Shown here piece after piece: positions 1 through 8,406 of a DNA stretch of 64,000 nucleotides (within the stretch, counting starts at the first letter, position 1; every line of letters begins with the position of its first letter). The stretch comes from Albidovulum litorale (GTDB lineage: Bacteria > Pseudomonadota > Alphaproteobacteria > Rhodobacterales > Rhodobacteraceae): NCBI RefSeq assembly GCF_025751495.1, contig NZ_JAOWKZ010000004.1, positions 186,001 through 250,000 on the forward strand. Reading direction: 5' to 3'. The notes beneath the pieces were generated by a model that searched no databases, was not told the origin of the DNA, and saw nothing but the letters and a program-made list of their open reading frames with translations. The position numbers and the translations under genes were made by a program.

Positions 1-121
1 CCTCTGGCCCCGATCCCAAGATTTCGGCCGGGTATGGCACCCTGACCGGCTTCGCAGGGTATATAAGGAGGGGCATGGGGCGCTGCAAGCGCTCTGGCAG
101 TAGGAAAAACAGGGAAAATTT

Positions 122-766
122 GTGGAAAACCGATCCGCGCAATCAAAGCGTGCCGACGCGCCCGTGCCGACCGCTGTCATCAACGGCGCAACCCTGTTTT
201 CTGGGTTGCTCGACGGGGCAGACCAGGCGCGGATTATTGACGATATCCGCCGGGTGGTCACGGCTGCGCCGCTTTTTTCGCCACTGACGCCTTGGGGCAA
301 GCCGATGTCGGTCAGAATGACGTCGGCGGGAAAGTATGGCTGGTTTTCCGACCGCAAGGGCTATCGTTACACAGACCGGCATCCGCAAGGCGGCACATGG
401 CCCCCGATCCCGGCCAGCGTGCTGGATATATGGGGTCGCCTCGTCGGGTCGGAACGGACGCCGGATTGCTGTCTGGTGAACTTCTACACCGACGGCGCAC
501 GGATGGGCCTGCATCAGGATCGGGACGAGGCGGACTTTCGCTGGCCGGTCCTGTCGGTCAGCCTTGGTGACGACGCGCGGTTCCGGATCGGCACCACGAC
601 GCGCGGAGGCCCGACCGAAAGCGTCCGGCTGCGTTCGGGCGACGTTCTGCAGCTGGGTGGAGAGGCGCGGCTTGCCTACCACGGTATAGACCGGATCATG
701 CCAGGCACATCATCGCTTCTGCCAAAGGGTGGACGGATCAATCTGACCATGAGGGTTGTCGACTAA
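122..766 (+). CDS. alkB: AlkB-type alpha-ketoglutarate-dependent DNA repair dioxygenase
   Basis: This 214-residue protein has the full Fe(II)/2-oxoglutarate dioxygenase core of the AlkB family, which oxidatively removes alkyl groups from DNA bases. The metal ligands are visible as H131-x-D133 and H187, the 2-oxoglutarate-contacting N120-F-Y122 precedes them, and the C-terminal arginines R205 and R211 lie in the RINLTMR strand. Length is normal for bacterial AlkB. The start is a GTG after AGGGA; an in-frame stop at 101-103 rules out a longer N-terminus. A strong GGAGG-ATG at 75 opens a different frame. The 3' end overlaps the convergent transporter gene by 4 bases. Confidence 0.88.
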   Translation: MENRSAQSKRADAPVPTAVINGATLFSGLLDGADQARIIDDIRRVVTAAPLFSPLTPWGKPMSVRMTSAGKYGWFSDRKGYRYTDRHPQGGTWPPIPASVLDIWGRLVGSERTPDCCLVNFYTDGARMGLHQDRDEADFRWPVLSVSLGDDARFRIGTTTRGGPTESVRLRSGDVLQLGGEARLAYHGIDRIMPGTSSLLPKGGRINLTMRVVD

Positions 767-1584
767 CGCCCGGCCGTCCAACTAAGCGACGCATTTCGAC
801 GGGTATAGAACTCGCCCATCAGGCCCAGGATAAGAAGCGCGAGCGTTATATAAAGCGGATAGGTAAGCGACGTTTTCTGCGGGTAATAGTTGATGAACGC
901 GTAACCGCGCGCTTGGTCGATGATATGAAAGAGCGGATTCCAGTCGAACATCTTCAACATCGCATAGCTCAACGTGTTCGCGACGAACATCTTGCCCGAG
1001 GCAAACATGTTGACGCGCATATAAAGCGTACGCGCCAGCTTGACGAAGTCCGGCCACCACGGCCGCATGGCCATTACCACCATCCCCACTGCGACACCAT
1101 TTAGCCAGGAAAGAAGCAAAATGCCCAGGCAGGACACGGGATCGTCAATTTGTATTGGGCCGAAGGCTATATGATAGACGCCGAGTATTACCGTGACCGA
1201 CAAGACCTGGATGTAGAGTGATGCCAGGGCAGAAGAACAGATCGCCACTGCCGTGTTCATCGGCGCGTGCAGCATCATCGCCGAGGTCGGCCCGTCAGCA
1301 GACAGGACAGCCCCCATCGCCTTAGTATTGGCCATGAACAGGAAGATGCCCGACATAAGGTAGACGACAAAATCCCCCCGGATCGCATTGCCACGCATCC
1401 CCAGGAAATTGAACATAACATAGAAGACCGCGATGAGCAGAACGGTCTGAAAAATGTTCATTATCAGCCCGACCATCGCGTGACGGTGGGATCGACGGAC
1501 GGACTGGACGGTACTGTGATAAATCAGTTCAAGAACCAAGAGCGCCGAGTTAAACCCCGATTTCTGTGTCTCGACCCTGAACAT
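763..1584 (-). CDS. ABC-2 type polysaccharide export permease (KpsM-like)
   Basis: The 273-residue protein is a six-helix ABC-2 type permease. It has a basic cytoplasmic N-terminus (residues 1-35), hydrophobic segments at roughly 40-65, 68-85, 110-135, 145-175, 195-215 and 240-262, and the general look of KpsM/Wzm permeases that export capsule or O-antigen chains with an ATPase partner. No ATPase (KpsT/Wzt) gene lies in this window, so the partner must be elsewhere. Nearby kdsB and the downstream galU-galE-glycosyltransferase cluster fit a surface polysaccharide role. The substrate is inferred, not shown. The ribosome binding site is weak (GAGAG right before ATG). Confidence 0.75.
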   Translation of the reverse strand: MFRVETQKSGFNSALLVLELIYHSTVQSVRRSHRHAMVGLIMNIFQTVLLIAVFYVMFNFLGMRGNAIRGDFVVYLMSGIFLFMANTKAMGAVLSADGPTSAMMLHAPMNTAVAICSSALASLYIQVLSVTVILGVYHIAFGPIQIDDPVSCLGILLLSWLNGVAVGMVVMAMRPWWPDFVKLARTLYMRVNMFASGKMFVANTLSYAMLKMFDWNPLFHIIDQARGYAFINYYPQKTSLTYPLYITLALLILGLMGEFYTRRNASLSWTAGR

Positions 1585-1712
1585 CTCTCGCGTCGTTTCC
1601 GCTTGTGGTACGTTGCCTCAAGGTTTTTCGCACAGGAATCTTGCCGTTCCTTTAGCGCGCGATCATAAGGTTAACCGCATTTGCGATCAACTGAGCGTAT
1701 CGGGAGAAACCG

Positions 1713-2510
1713 TTGGATCATGAACACCTCACCCGCGTGATGCGCCGTCTGGCGCTCGAAGCAGGCGACCGGATCATGGCGATCTACAATGCCGAGGACT
1801 TCGAGGTGCGCTCCAAGTCGGATGCAAGCCCTGTGACCGAAGCCGACGAGGTCGCCGACGCACTGATTTCTGAAGGGTTGGCCGAGGCATTCCCCTCCGT
1901 TGCGATCGTGACCGAAGAGCAGGCGACGAGCCACGGGCAGGCGGTTTCTACCTTTCTCATCGTCGATCCACTCGACGGAACCAAGGAATTCATCCAGCGG
2001 CGTGGCGATTTTACCGTGAACATAGCCTATGTCGAAGATGGCGTTCCTCTCCGCGGGGTCGTCTATGCACCGGCAAAGGGCCGCCTGTTTTACACTCTCC
2101 CTGACGGCCGCTCGGTCGAAGAAAAGGGAGATTTCGACAAGGAAGAGTCGGGCGAGCAGGTTGCACTCGGCGTTTCGGTGCCGGACAATCGGGCATTGAT
2201 GGTCGTCGCCTCCAAATCCCATCGCGATCAGGCAACTGACGACTATATCGGCCGCTACGCCGTGCGCGACATGACCAGCGCGGGATCGAGCCTCAAATTC
2301 TGCCTTGTCGCAACCGGCGAAGCGGACCTCTACCCGCGTCTGGGGCGCACGATGGAATGGGATACGGCCGCCGGTGATGCCGTTCTGCGCGGCGCTGGCG
2401 GAGAAATGGTACGGTTCGACGATCACACGCCGTTCACCTACGGCAAACCCGGTTTCGAGAATCCCTTTTTCATCGCCTATGCTCCCGGCGTTCTTCTGGT
2501 GAAGGAATGA
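1713..2510 (+). CDS. cysQ: 3'(2'),5'-bisphosphate nucleotidase CysQ
   Basis: This is a 265-residue member of the inositol-monophosphatase superfamily. It shows the metal-binding EE pair (E68-E69), the DPLDGT motif at residues 85-90 and a C-terminal WDTAAGDA motif; the DPLDGTKEF form is typical of CysQ, which hydrolyses 3'-phosphoadenosine 5'-phosphate made during sulfate activation and sulfotransfer. Start is TTG at 1713 with GGGAGA about six bases upstream. Its stop overlaps the kdsB start (ATGA), so the two are probably cotranscribed. A PAP-removing enzyme fits well near a PAPS-dependent sulfotransferase gene (8407-9822), though that link is inference. Confidence 0.88.
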   Translation: MDHEHLTRVMRRLALEAGDRIMAIYNAEDFEVRSKSDASPVTEADEVADALISEGLAEAFPSVAIVTEEQATSHGQAVSTFLIVDPLDGTKEFIQRRGDFTVNIAYVEDGVPLRGVVYAPAKGRLFYTLPDGRSVEEKGDFDKEESGEQVALGVSVPDNRALMVVASKSHRDQATDDYIGRYAVRDMTSAGSSLKFCLVATGEADLYPRLGRTMEWDTAAGDAVLRGAGGEMVRFDDHTPFTYGKPGFENPFFIAYAPGVLLVKE

Positions 2511-3307
2511 GCGTCCTTATCGTCATTCCGGCGCGCTATGCCTCCACCCGCTATCCGGGCAAGCCGCTTGTTGCCTTGACCGGTGCCGATGGACGGGCCC
2601 GTACCCTGATCCAGCGCAGTTGGGAAGCCGCGATGCAGGTTTCCGGCGTCGACCGCGTCGTAGTCTCGACCGATGACGACCGTATCCGGTCCGTCGCAGA
2701 AGGCTTCGGCGCCGAGGTCGTCATGACGTCAGAGGCCTGCCGCAACGGGACCGAACGCTGCGCTGAGGCGCATGAAGTTCTGGGTGTTCGATATGATATT
2801 GTCGTTAATCTTCAAGGAGATGCTCCACTGACACCGCACTGGTTCGTCGAGTCTTTGATCGCCGGGCTGCTTGCGGATCCCGAAGCCGATATCGCGACCC
2901 CGGTACTGCGTTGCGACGGGCGAGCTCTCAAGGGATTCATCGAGGATCGCCGCCATGGGCGTGTCGGCGGAACCACTGCGGTTTTCGGTAAGGGCAACCG
3001 CGCGCTTTATTTCTCGAAAGAAGTGATCCCCTTTACCGGCAGACAATATAGCGACGATGAACCGACGCCGGTCTTTCACCATGTCGGTGTCTATGCCTAC
3101 CGGCCTGCGGCGCTCGCCGCCTATCCCGGCTGGCCGACCGGCCCGCTTGAAGCCCTCGAAGGTCTGGAACAACTCCGCTTTCTGGAGCAGGGCAGGCCGG
3201 TTCTCTGCGTCGAGGTGGAGGCGCGTGGCCGTCATTTCTGGGAACTCAACAATCCCGAAGACGTGCCGCGAATCGAAGCGATGCTGAGACACATGAACAT
3301 GAACTGA
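2507..3307 (+). CDS. kdsB: 3-deoxy-manno-octulosonate cytidylyltransferase
   Basis: The 266-residue protein activates Kdo with CTP to CMP-Kdo for lipopolysaccharide inner core or capsule synthesis. It begins with the family signature IPARYASTRYPGKPL (residues 7-21). The substrate-loop motif reads NLQGDAP (101-107), where the better known enzymes have QGDEP. It overlaps cysQ by 4 bases and has no separate promoter visible. The other Kdo gene of the window, kdsD, lies at 13118-14086 on the opposite strand. The alanine in the loop leaves room for a related cytidylyltransferase specificity. Confidence 0.85.
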   Translation: MSVLIVIPARYASTRYPGKPLVALTGADGRARTLIQRSWEAAMQVSGVDRVVVSTDDDRIRSVAEGFGAEVVMTSEACRNGTERCAEAHEVLGVRYDIVVNLQGDAPLTPHWFVESLIAGLLADPEADIATPVLRCDGRALKGFIEDRRHGRVGGTTAVFGKGNRALYFSKEVIPFTGRQYSDDEPTPVFHHVGVYAYRPAALAAYPGWPTGPLEALEGLEQLRFLEQGRPVLCVEVEARGRHFWELNNPEDVPRIEAMLRHMNMN

Positions 3308-3482
3308 ATTTCCCGTACGGGTTGCATGGAGATTCGTGATTGGCTAGGGAAAACCTGACTACAATCTAGGCATACCAAGGCCTACCGTTGCCAAATCGGC
3401 CCGCTGTTAGCCAAATTTAGTCACTGCGGGTCGTACAAATGTCGTATCCTTGCTCTAGTACCAAAAGCAGGGCATGAACTGA

Positions 3483-3520
3483 GCAGCGCTTTAGGGGACA
3501 GCCGAACGGCTGAGCGCTGC
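3483..3520 (+). promoter_or_regulatory. Nested hairpin in the galU leader
   Basis: Two perfect inverted repeats are nested here: an outer GCAGCGCT (3483-3490) pairing with AGCGCTGC (3513-3520), and an inner AGCCG (3500-3504) pairing with CGGCT (3507-3511). The structure ends about 20 bases before the galU start codon and is not followed by a T tract, so it looks more like a leader RNA structure or protein operator than a terminator for kdsB. Confidence 0.35.
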
Positions 3521-3540
3521 GATAAATTGGATGGTGTGTG

Positions 3541-4434
3541 ATGAAGCGCAGAGTCACAAAGGCGATTTTCCCCGTTGCCGGTCTCGGAACTCGATTTCTT
3601 CCAGCGACAAAGTCGATTCCAAAAGAAATTATGACGCTCGTCGACCGTCCGTTGATCCAGTATGCGATCGACGAAGCCCGCGCGGCCGGTATCAAAGAGT
3701 TTATTTTTGTTACCTCGCGCGGCAAGGGTGCGCTTGAGGATTACTTCGACCACGCCAACGAGCTGGAGGCGCACCTCCGGAAATCCGGCAAGGATGACCT
3801 TCTGGACGTTCTGCGCGCAACCAACATGGAATCCGGCGCCATCGCCTATATCCGCCAGCACAAGGCGCTCGGCCTAGGCCACGCGGTCTGGTGCGCGCGC
3901 CGCCTTGTCGGGAACGAGCCCTTTGCGGTGATCCTGCCGGATGACGTGATTGCGGCCGAAAAGCCCTGCCTTCAGCAAATGGTCGAGGCACATGCCGAGA
4001 TCGGCGGCAACATGGTCGCCGCGATGGAAGTTGCGCCGGAAAAGGCATCCTCCTACGGTGTACTCGACGTGTGCGACGATATGGGCGCCATGGTCTCGGT
4101 CAAGGGCATGGTCGAAAAGCCCAAAGCCCATGAAGCACCTTCGAACCTTGCTGTGATCGGCCGCTATATCCTGACGCCGAAGATCATGCAGAACCTGAAC
4201 AAGATGAAATCCGGCGCCGGGGGCGAAATCCAGCTCACCGATGCGATTGCCGAAGAAATCCGGAAATCGAACAATGTCTACGGTTTCCGCTTCCGCGGCC
4301 AGCGTTTCGATTGCGGGTCCAAGGCAGGTTTCCTTCAGGCCACCGTGGCATTCGGCCTCGCGCGTGACGAATTGCGCGACGAATTTCAGCAGTTCCTCAT
4401 CTCGATGACGGCGGTTCGGAAGGCTGCCGAGTAA
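3541..4434 (+). CDS. galU: UTP-glucose-1-phosphate uridylyltransferase
   Basis: GalU makes UDP-glucose, the glucosyl donor for polysaccharides and precursor of other UDP-sugars. The N-terminus carries the nucleotidyltransferase signature GLGTRFLPATKSIPKE, and later motifs (LGLGHAV, ILPDD, VEKP, GRYIL, GGEIQLTDAI) follow in the usual GalU order. Length of about 297 residues is typical. A GTG three bases upstream (3538) is also in frame; the ATG at 3541 is preferred because the protein then starts MKRRVTKAIFPVAG. It is followed 6 bases later by galE and heads the glycan cluster running to 9822. Confidence 0.93.
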   Translation: MKRRVTKAIFPVAGLGTRFLPATKSIPKEIMTLVDRPLIQYAIDEARAAGIKEFIFVTSRGKGALEDYFDHANELEAHLRKSGKDDLLDVLRATNMESGAIAYIRQHKALGLGHAVWCARRLVGNEPFAVILPDDVIAAEKPCLQQMVEAHAEIGGNMVAAMEVAPEKASSYGVLDVCDDMGAMVSVKGMVEKPKAHEAPSNLAVIGRYILTPKIMQNLNKMKSGAGGEIQLTDAIAEEIRKSNNVYGFRFRGQRFDCGSKAGFLQATVAFGLARDELRDEFQQFLISMTAVRKAAE

Positions 4435-4440
4435 GGACGC

Positions 4441-5427
4441 ATGACCCGGCATATTCTGGTCACTGGGGGCGCCGGCTATGTCGGGTCTCATGCCTGCAAG
4501 GCGCTGAAACTCGCAGGCTATACGCCCATCACGTTCGACAATCTCGCGACCGGATGGCGGGACGCCGTAAAATTCGGTCCGCTTGAGGAAGGCGATCTTG
4601 CCGACCGGGCGCGGCTTGACGAGGTCTTTGCCCGCTGGCAGCCCGAGGCGGTCCTGCATTTCGCCGCGATCAGCCTTGTCGGCGATGCGATGCGCGACCC
4701 CGGTACCTACTGGCGCGTCAATGTCCTCGGTGCGCTGAACCTCATTGAGGCGTCTCTGGCCTCCGGGTGCCGGAACTTCGTCTTTTCATCGACCTGTGCC
4801 ACGTACGGCGATCAGGACGGTGTGATCCTGGACGAAGAGACGCCGCAGTATCCCTTGAACGCCTACGGAAAGTCCAAACTCGCGATAGAGCAGATGCTCG
4901 GCGATTTCGGGGCGTCGCATGGTATGAACTCAGTCATCTTCCGGTATTTCAACGTCGCGGGCGCCGATCCGGATGGCGAGTTGGGTGAATTCCACAGGCC
5001 GGAAACCCATCTTATCCCCCTGATGCTGGATGCGATCGACGGGCGCCGCCCCGCTTTGACCGTTTTCGGAACCGACTATCCAACCCGGGACGGAACCTGC
5101 GTGCGGGACTATGTGCATGTCGCTGATCTCATCGATGCGCATATGGCTGGATTGAAATGGCTGGAGGCTGGACACGGTTCGCGAGCCTTCTGTCTCGGCA
5201 CTGGCAAGGGGTTTACGGTACGCGAAGTTATTACCCAGTCGCGCGCCGTCACGAACCGGGAAGTCCCGGTGATCTATGGTGAACGTCGTGCGGGCGACGC
5301 CGTCAGCCTTGTTTGCGGAAGCGAGCGGGCGGTGCGCGAGCTTGGCTGGACGCCGTTCCGTTCGGACCTGACTACGATGATTACCGATGCGTGGCGCTGG
5401 CACCAGTCCGGCGACTACAACGAATAG
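4441..5427 (+). CDS. galE: UDP-glucose 4-epimerase
   Basis: This 328-residue short-chain dehydrogenase/reductase-family epimerase interconverts UDP-glucose and UDP-galactose. It has the NAD-binding TGGAGYVGS motif at residues 8-16, the SSTCATYG segment with the catalytic Ser/Thr, and the YxxxK pair in NAYGKSK. The C-terminal HVADL and GTGKGFTVREV motifs are typical of GalE. It directly follows galU, so together they supply UDP-glucose and UDP-galactose for the downstream glycosyltransferases. Confidence 0.93.
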   Translation: MTRHILVTGGAGYVGSHACKALKLAGYTPITFDNLATGWRDAVKFGPLEEGDLADRARLDEVFARWQPEAVLHFAAISLVGDAMRDPGTYWRVNVLGALNLIEASLASGCRNFVFSSTCATYGDQDGVILDEETPQYPLNAYGKSKLAIEQMLGDFGASHGMNSVIFRYFNVAGADPDGELGEFHRPETHLIPLMLDAIDGRRPALTVFGTDYPTRDGTCVRDYVHVADLIDAHMAGLKWLEAGHGSRAFCLGTGKGFTVREVITQSRAVTNREVPVIYGERRAGDAVSLVCGSERAVRELGWTPFRSDLTTMITDAWRWHQSGDYNE

Positions 5428-5678
5428 GGCATCCGGGGTTCGGAACAGGTTTCCGACAACCTTCTGGAGTCACTTGCCAATCATATCGCGGAAACGATGA
5501 ATCCACAGTTTACCGGCACCGTGCCGATCTGTATTCTTTCCCGACAGGAGACGGGGACGAGGCAGGACGGCAGGAACTGGGACGACCGGGCTTGGGCGCG
5601 GTCGCTTGAAACTCGGTCTTAAGCAGCTTGCATTTATCAGTTGACCCGCCTGCGGGGGCGCGGCGTCGAGAGGATCGA

Positions 5679-6689
5679 TTGGGCATCTGGGAACGATACC
5701 GGCTGCGGCTGAAGCGCAAGCAGCTGCGCTTGCGGGCCTTCCGCAAGCGCCGTGAGTTGTCGCCGCTGAAGGATCGGACATCGTCCATCGGTCCCCGCGA
5801 CGTTATCGCCGTCGCGGTCCTGCGCAACGAATGTGTGCGCCTGCCGTATTTCCTGCGCTATTACCGTGACCTTGGGGTCCGGCATTTTTTCATGATCGAC
5901 AACGGATCGACCGACGGTTCGCGGGAGTATCTGGCCCAGCAGGAAGATGTGTCGCTCTGGTCGACCAATGCCAGTTATAAGGCCGCGCGGTTCGGCGCGG
6001 ACTGGCTAAACTGGCTATTGTTCCGCTATGCGCGCGGGCACTGGATCCTCGCGCTCGATGTCGATGAGTTCTTCGTCTATCCGTTCTGCGATACCAGACC
6101 GGTTCAGGCGCTGACCGACTGGCTGGACACCTACAATGTTCGCAGCTTCCCGGCGATGGTGCTGGATATGTATCCCAAGGGGCCTGTCGGTGCGGATAGA
6201 TACCGTGAAGGCCAGAACCCATTCGAGATTGCCGCCTATTTCGACGCGGGTAATTACACCATTTCCAAGAATCCCAGTTTCCAGAACCTCTGGATACAGG
6301 GCGGTCCGAGAGCACGGACAATGTTCTCCGATGCGCCTGAGGACGCACCATCGCTGAACAAGATCCCGCTGGTGAAATGGCATTGGTCCTACTGTTTTGC
6401 CAGTTCCACCCACATGCTCTTGCCGCGCGGTCTGAACCAGATCTATGACGAATGGGGGGGCGAGAAGGCTTCGGGCTGTCTTCTCCACGCCAAGTTCCTG
6501 TCGACCTTCGAGGCCAAGGTGGAAGAGGAACTTGAACGGCGGGAACATTTCGCCGGCAGCCGGGAATACCTCGCCTACGCCGAGTCGCTGAAGGGCGAGA
6601 CCAATCTCTGGTGCAAATGGTCCGAGAAATACGTGAACTGGCGGCAGCTTGAGATCCTTGGACTGATGTCGAAGGGCAACTGGGCATGA
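5679..6689 (+). CDS. Glycosyltransferase family 2-like protein
   Basis: The protein (336 residues from this start) has the GT-A nucleotide-sugar motif pattern of the Glyco_tranf_2_4/GT92-like group: AVLRNECVRLPYFLRYY near the N-terminus, then FMIDNGSTDGS, and the metal-binding DxD as ALDVDEFF. It should transfer a sugar from a nucleotide donor; the acceptor is unknown. An in-frame TTG at 5628 would add 17 residues, but the TTG at 5679 is chosen because GAGAGG lies about five bases before it and the upstream 17 residues look unrelated. It lies 251 bases after galE and 10 bases before the next gene, with which it is probably cotranscribed. Confidence 0.75.
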   Translation: MGIWERYRLRLKRKQLRLRAFRKRRELSPLKDRTSSIGPRDVIAVAVLRNECVRLPYFLRYYRDLGVRHFFMIDNGSTDGSREYLAQQEDVSLWSTNASYKAARFGADWLNWLLFRYARGHWILALDVDEFFVYPFCDTRPVQALTDWLDTYNVRSFPAMVLDMYPKGPVGADRYREGQNPFEIAAYFDAGNYTISKNPSFQNLWIQGGPRARTMFSDAPEDAPSLNKIPLVKWHWSYCFASSTHMLLPRGLNQIYDEWGGEKASGCLLHAKFLSTFEAKVEEELERREHFAGSREYLAYAESLKGETNLWCKWSEKYVNWRQLEILGLMSKGNWA

Positions 6690-6699
6690 GGATCGGCGC

Positions 6700-8397
6700 G
6701 TGACGGTTGGCTTCATCATGATGTGCCACACAGCGCTGGATCGCGCCGCGCAGGTCGCGCGGTTCATGGCCGAGGCCGGCTGCCCGGTCGTGATCCATGT
6801 CGACAAGCGGGTGCGCCACCGGTCTTATGACAAGCTGGTCGCGGCACTTTCGGATATCGATACGATCAGTTTCTCGGAACGGTTCGCCTGTGACTGGGGA
6901 ACCTGGTCGCTCGTCGCCGCAACACAGGCGGCATCCGAACAGATGCTGGCCCGGAACAAGGCGGTTCGGCATGTTTTTCTCTCCTCCGGTTCCTGTCTGC
7001 CGCTGCGCCCGCTGCCCGAACTGATCGCCTATCTCGATGCGCGGCCGACGACGGATTTCATTGAAAGCGTGACCACTGCGGATGTCGGCTGGACCATTGG
7101 TGGGCTCGATGTGGAACGGTTCACCCTGCGCTTTCCGTTTTCGTGGCGAAAGCAGCGGAAGGCCTTCGATTTCTATGTCCGGCTTCAGCGGCGTTTCGGC
7201 TTCAAACGCCGCATTCCCGAAGGTCTCGACCCTCATCTAGGATCGCAATGGTGGTGCCTGACCCGTCAGACATTGTCGGCCATTCTGGAAGACCCGAACC
7301 GCAAGGCCTATGACCGCTATTTCCGCCGCGTGTGGATCCCGGATGAAAGCTACTTCCAGACGCTGGCGCGGATCTATTCGACACGGATCGAAAGCCGGTC
7401 GCTGACACTGTCGAAATTCGACTATCAGGGCAAACCGCACACCTTCTACGACGATCATTTGCAGCTTCTGCGCCGGTCAGACTGCTTCATGGCGCGGAAG
7501 ATCTGGCCGAAGGCCGACCGGCTCTATCGCGCGTTCCTGTCGCCGTCATCCGAACAGGCGGCCCGGGCGGAACCCAATCCCGGCAAGATTGACCGACTTT
7601 TCGCCAAGGCGGCGGAACGGCGCGTCCGCGGCCGGGCGGGGCTATACATGCAAAGCCGGTATCCCGTGCAGGACCACGAAAACGGTAAGACCTGTGCTCG
7701 CTATTCGGTCTTTCATGGCTTTTCCGATCTGTTCGAAAACTTCGATATCTGGCTGTCGAAGGCCATCGGGGGCCGCGTCCACGGGCATGTCTTCGGCCCC
7801 GGGCGGGTCGAGTTCTCGGGCGGCGAGAAAATCTTTAATGGTGCGCTGACCGACAGCGCAGCGCTTCGCGACTACAACCCAAAATCCTTCCTGACCAACC
7901 TGATCTGGAACACCCGGGGTGAACATCAGTGCTTCCAGTTCGGCCCCCGAGACAATCAGGACTGCAACTGGTTCATGGCGACCGATCCCAACGCGCAAAT
8001 TTCGGTCGTCTCGGGGACATGGGCCATTCCGCTAATGCGCCAGAACAGCAACTTTTCCGAAATCCGGCGCGAGGCGGCGCGGCTTCAGAAGATCGAGAAA
8101 GAACATCTGGATATCCTGGGCACGATGTATGTGAAGGCCCGTGTCAGGGTCTGGACGATGGCGGAGTTCATCGAAAATCCCATGGAACCCCTGCAAGCCA
8201 TCATTGACGAGATACGCCCCCGTGCTACCCGCCGCCTGACGGAAGCACCACGCATGGTCGATCTGACCGGGTTCGGCCAGTTCCTGCAGAACCTCAAGAA
8301 CCAGGGCATGCAGCCGACCGTGATGGGCGACTTCGCCAATGTCGGCGAACCGCAACCAGCAGACCGGGATCGTGGTCGCCCCTATATCGTGCGATAA
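6700..8397 (+). CDS. Branch-type (GT14) beta-1,6-N-acetylglucosaminyltransferase-like protein, DUF5928 type
   Basis: The 565-residue protein has two parts. Residues 1-270 resemble the Core-2/I-branching and xylosyltransferase family (GT14): GFIMMCHTALDRAAQV, VIHVDKR, CDWGTWSLVAAT, FLSSGSCLPLRP and WIPDESYFQTL. Residues from about 290 match the C-terminal region seen in Rhodobacterales DUF5928 proteins, whose role is unknown. The start is GTG at 6700, ten bases after the preceding gene; the following sulfotransferase gene starts nine bases after its stop. Donor and acceptor cannot be read from the sequence; the context suggests a surface glycan. Confidence 0.78.
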   Translation: MTVGFIMMCHTALDRAAQVARFMAEAGCPVVIHVDKRVRHRSYDKLVAALSDIDTISFSERFACDWGTWSLVAATQAASEQMLARNKAVRHVFLSSGSCLPLRPLPELIAYLDARPTTDFIESVTTADVGWTIGGLDVERFTLRFPFSWRKQRKAFDFYVRLQRRFGFKRRIPEGLDPHLGSQWWCLTRQTLSAILEDPNRKAYDRYFRRVWIPDESYFQTLARIYSTRIESRSLTLSKFDYQGKPHTFYDDHLQLLRRSDCFMARKIWPKADRLYRAFLSPSSEQAARAEPNPGKIDRLFAKAAERRVRGRAGLYMQSRYPVQDHENGKTCARYSVFHGFSDLFENFDIWLSKAIGGRVHGHVFGPGRVEFSGGEKIFNGALTDSAALRDYNPKSFLTNLIWNTRGEHQCFQFGPRDNQDCNWFMATDPNAQISVVSGTWAIPLMRQNSNFSEIRREAARLQKIEKEHLDILGTMYVKARVRVWTMAEFIENPMEPLQAIIDEIRPRATRRLTEAPRMVDLTGFGQFLQNLKNQGMQPTVMGDFANVGEPQPADRDRGRPYIVR

Positions 8398-8406
8398 GGT
8401 GGGTAT

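Noticed and set aside
2011-2426. Minus-strand open frames over cysQ
   Set aside because: They mirror the plus-strand CysQ gene, which has full motifs and a start with a ribosome binding site.
5890-7236. 448-codon minus-strand open frame over the glycosyltransferase genes
   Set aside because: Low-complexity Arg-rich translation typical of GC-rich shadows; the plus strand encodes recognisable enzymes.
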